From Monocercomonoides exilis (Eukaryota > Preaxostyla > Oxymonadida > Polymastigidae): a stretch of DNA of 64,000 bases. Under the pieces are notes generated by a model. That model was not told the origin of the DNA, made no database searches, and saw only the letters and a list, made by a program, of their open reading frames with translations. A program made the translations under genes and the position numbers. Each line of letters starts with the position of its first letter. The stretch's first letter is position 1. Shown here piece after piece: positions 61,400 to 64,000 of this stretch. The stretch lies in the NCBI GenBank assembly GCA_001643675.2, contig LSRY02000020.1:1419501-1483500 (forward strand). The letters are read 5' to 3'.

Positions 61400-63975
61400 T
61401 TAATAGGGGACACCAAAAGAACAATTTTGAGATTCATTAAAAGAAGAAGAGTCAAGAAGAAGCTCAAATCTCCTTGAAAGAAGATCTTGAGAAGATTGAG
61501 AAAGAAGAGAAGAGTTAGATGATGTGATATCAGAGTGAAATGACTTTCTTGATCTTTGAACTTTTTCTTTCATCGTTGAAGATTCGAGGGCAACCAGAGA
61601 GCGTTGAGGAAGATATCCAACAGCTGAAGCAGAGACAAATGAGCCTTTGCGCTCAAAATACAAGTAGTCCTTCATGTGAGGGACTGACAGAGATGGCCAT
61701 GAAATTTGCTGAGATGGTACATATTCTTCAAAGTACCTCTCATGCTCAAAGTTATTGACAGATGTTGAAGATGGTGAAGAGTTCGATGATGATGTTGAGA
61801 AAATGTTTGATTGTGAAGTTGAAGAAGCTGATGTCGAAGTGTTCATATTGTTTTCGAAGAAGTTGATCAAATCATGAAGTGTGGTGATGTGTTCAGTCGA
61901 AAGATTGTTGTCGATTGCATTCACTAACGCACCAAATTCACTATCACAGATATTTTTTCCATGATGCTCAGCGAAGAAGTTGAGTTGAGTGTTTTTCTTT
62001 TAAGAAGTTTTGATTGTTTTGAAAGGATGAAGTGAAGAAGGAAGCGATTACGGTTGTGTGGACCTGAATCGCAGAAGAACTTAAAAGTGTGAGTGTCTGC
62101 GAAGAAGTGTCTTTTGATCACAGATTCCAGACACTCAATAACAAATCTGTGATCATTTGAGAGACAGTCGGAGAAGAAGTCGAATGTTCGTTTTATTTGT
62201 TGATTATTAATTTTTTGAAGAGAGATGATTGTGAATTGAGAAACTTGTTGATAATTGAAGAATTCCTGTTGAAGTTGATTTTTTCTGATAGGGAGTTTCC
62301 ACTTCTCTTTGAAGTCGAAGACGAAGACTGCTTCTCCCTCTTTCAGATTATCAACAGTTGATTGATAATGTTTTCGTTGCATTTCTGCAACAAGACGATG
62401 TTGTCGAAGAAGTTTGAGTGTATGAAATTCGGCAGAAGAAAGTCCATTTTTATTTTGTGAAGACTTCAGTTTGTTTTCGAGATAGTTGAGTTTCTCGCAC
62501 ATTCCACAAAGATCTGTACGTCTTTTCGCTTTGGAAAAGTTGGTAGTGAGTTTGTAGAAATGTGACAGAGAAACTTTGATGTTTGTTTCTTCTGTGAACT
62601 CACTCCATAATTTTGTCTTGGGCTTGAAGATTAATCTTTTCTCATTGGGAGAAAAGATGCCCATTTTCTTTCTTTTTTCTTTCAAAGCTTCCAATCCATA
62701 AGAAGATGGAATTGATGATGGTAGTTGTGGAATGGAAGTTGTTGGATGAAGTGGAGTGATGAATGAGGATGAGGATGATGATGATGATGATGATGATGAA
62801 ATGTTATTTAAAGTGTTTAAATTTGATGTTTCTGAAGAAGAAGAAGAACCACCAAATTGAATAGTAGATAGTGTTGGTTTTGTTTTTTCTTTTGTGTAAA
62901 ATGAAAGGGAAGGAGTGAAACCTTGTGAGTGAAGATTATTCCATGAAGAACTCCATTTGTCACTATCGAATTCAGAAACACTTTCATCATTGCAAATACT
63001 CCAAAAACTATTGATTCCACTTTTTCTTTTCACAATTGCGATGTAATGTCCGTTTTGTTGATCCAGACGTTTGAATAGTATTTGTCCAGAAAATGATATA
63101 TGATGGTTTCTTGATTATCTTTTTGAAGATGTTGAATATCTTTAGAAGAAAACCCTTTGCAAAACGTGCGTTGATTGACTCTGTCTGTTTCCATTAGTAA
63201 TGTTCTCGAAGGTGCTGAACTAGCAGAATCAGTACATTCATGACAGAGGGCTAGCACCTCTGGAAATGCAGCCATTTCCTCCCATCTCGCAGCACAGCAT
63301 TTTTCCTTGCATGCATCACAATAGACACTATTCTTTCCTTCCAAAACTTCAGTTGCAAAGAGAGAAGATAATCCATGTTGCGTTGATGAAGAATTGATAA
63401 CAATATTGCTACAAAATTCATTGAAATGTGATGTGATTTGTTGGCATTTTTGGCATTTGAAATGAGTGATTAAAACAGGATTGAAGGTGTCCTTATTTAT
63501 CAACTCATCTTTTTGAAGAAGTTGGTGAAGATTGTCAAATGCCCTCAGCCGCGTTTTTGCTGCTGTCTGCTTCCATAGTTGCAGAAATTTTCCCATTTGT
63601 CAATAAGAGATGGGACCCATGAACGCACTGCCGTTCCATCTTTAGCCAATTGATGACAAACACTTACAACACGCGAAGATGTGTTCTTCAAAAATGTTTG
63701 TTTTTGAATAAAGATGGTTTTTGAATAGTTATTGAAGAGAAACATTGAAGAAGAGAAGCCAAATAGCATGTGTTGCCTAAGTTAGGCAATCCTTTTGCTA
63801 TTTGTGATGATTTATTTGAAGAATTTAATGAATTTGAGAAAGATTGAGAATGAGAATGATTTTTATTGAATTTTCTTTTGCATTCTTTTTTGAAATATTT
63901 TTGAAGAATTATTTTGAATAGATATTTCATTATTTGAAGATTGAATGCTTTGTTGTTGAAGTATTGAAGTGTCAT
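61400..63975 (-). pseudogene. USP-type deubiquitinase joined to a transposase-like region, frameshifted
   Basis: The minus strand carries, in order, the USP Cys box GLPNLGNTCYLASLLQC (Cys codon 63766-63768), a helical segment to about 63560, a zinc finger pair FKCQKCQQ and EGKNSVYCDACKEK, FPEVLALCHE, and the His box QQNGHYIAIVKR (near 63040) with FWSICNDESVSEF. In the same frame follow a Ser-rich linker and a region with RTDLCGMCEKL, an acidic strand EAVFVFDFKEKW, KFFCDSGPHNRN and, after a frame change, FFAEHHGKNICDSEFGALV. Its spaced Asp residues look like a DDE-type transposase core. Frame changes occur near 63690, 63560, 63110 and 61990; the third can be explained by a 45-nt intron. USP enzymes cleave ubiquitin from proteins. 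Transposon capture of this domain is the simplest reading. The 5' end lies near or beyond the window edge. Confidence 0.65.
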
Positions 63976-64000
63976 TCTCTTTTGAAAATGAAGAAAAGAG

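Overview
The window is nuclear DNA from a eukaryote, most likely a protist. It holds a tandem array of eukaryotic-type 5S rRNA genes. The protein genes carry many short GT-AG introns of about 40-190 nt, often with GTTTG, GTATG or GTGTG 5' splice sites. Intergenic DNA is AT-rich, and the proteins are full of poly-Ser and acidic low-complexity inserts. TAA, TAG and TGA all fit as stops. The style resembles intron-rich anaerobic protists such as oxymonads, but nothing here proves the lineage.

Layout. Positions 1-23690 are a head-to-tail array of 18 identical 5S genes, all on the minus strand, with spacers of about 0.9-1.35 kb. The array runs off the left edge. Each unit has a purine-rich flank on one side of the gene, a pyrimidine-rich flank on the other, and in 15 spacers a TCAC tetranucleotide microsatellite. 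From 23.7 kb on the sequence is gene-bearing: a small hypothetical protein (24432-25010, +); a seven-exon Ser/Arg-rich protein of unknown function (25197-29845, -); a near-perfect 355-bp inverted repeat (30155-31120); an ASNSD1-like asparagine-synthetase-domain gene without a visible N-terminal amidotransferase start (31584-34647, +); PCNA in seven exons (34917-36122, -); an oversized RRP12-like ribosome-biogenesis protein (37883-45745, +); a twelve-exon Ser/Thr kinase with three microexons (46125-50435, -); an equilibrative nucleoside transporter in five exons (50902-52491, +); a 6.4-kb minus-strand coding-like region resolved only in part (53622-60060); a compact, strongly folded sequence (61263-61390); and, to the right edge, a frameshifted gene joining a USP-type deubiquitinase to a transposase-like region (61400-63975, -).

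Functionally, 5S rRNA and RRP12 serve ribosome production and PCNA serves DNA replication. The transporter and kinase are generic cell functions. There is no operon logic: neighbours are convergent (ASNSD1/PCNA, RRP12/kinase) or divergent (PCNA/RRP12, kinase/transporter). Exon boundaries were worked out by hand from reading-frame phase, splice-site dinucleotides and remembered family motifs. They are predictions, not transcript evidence.
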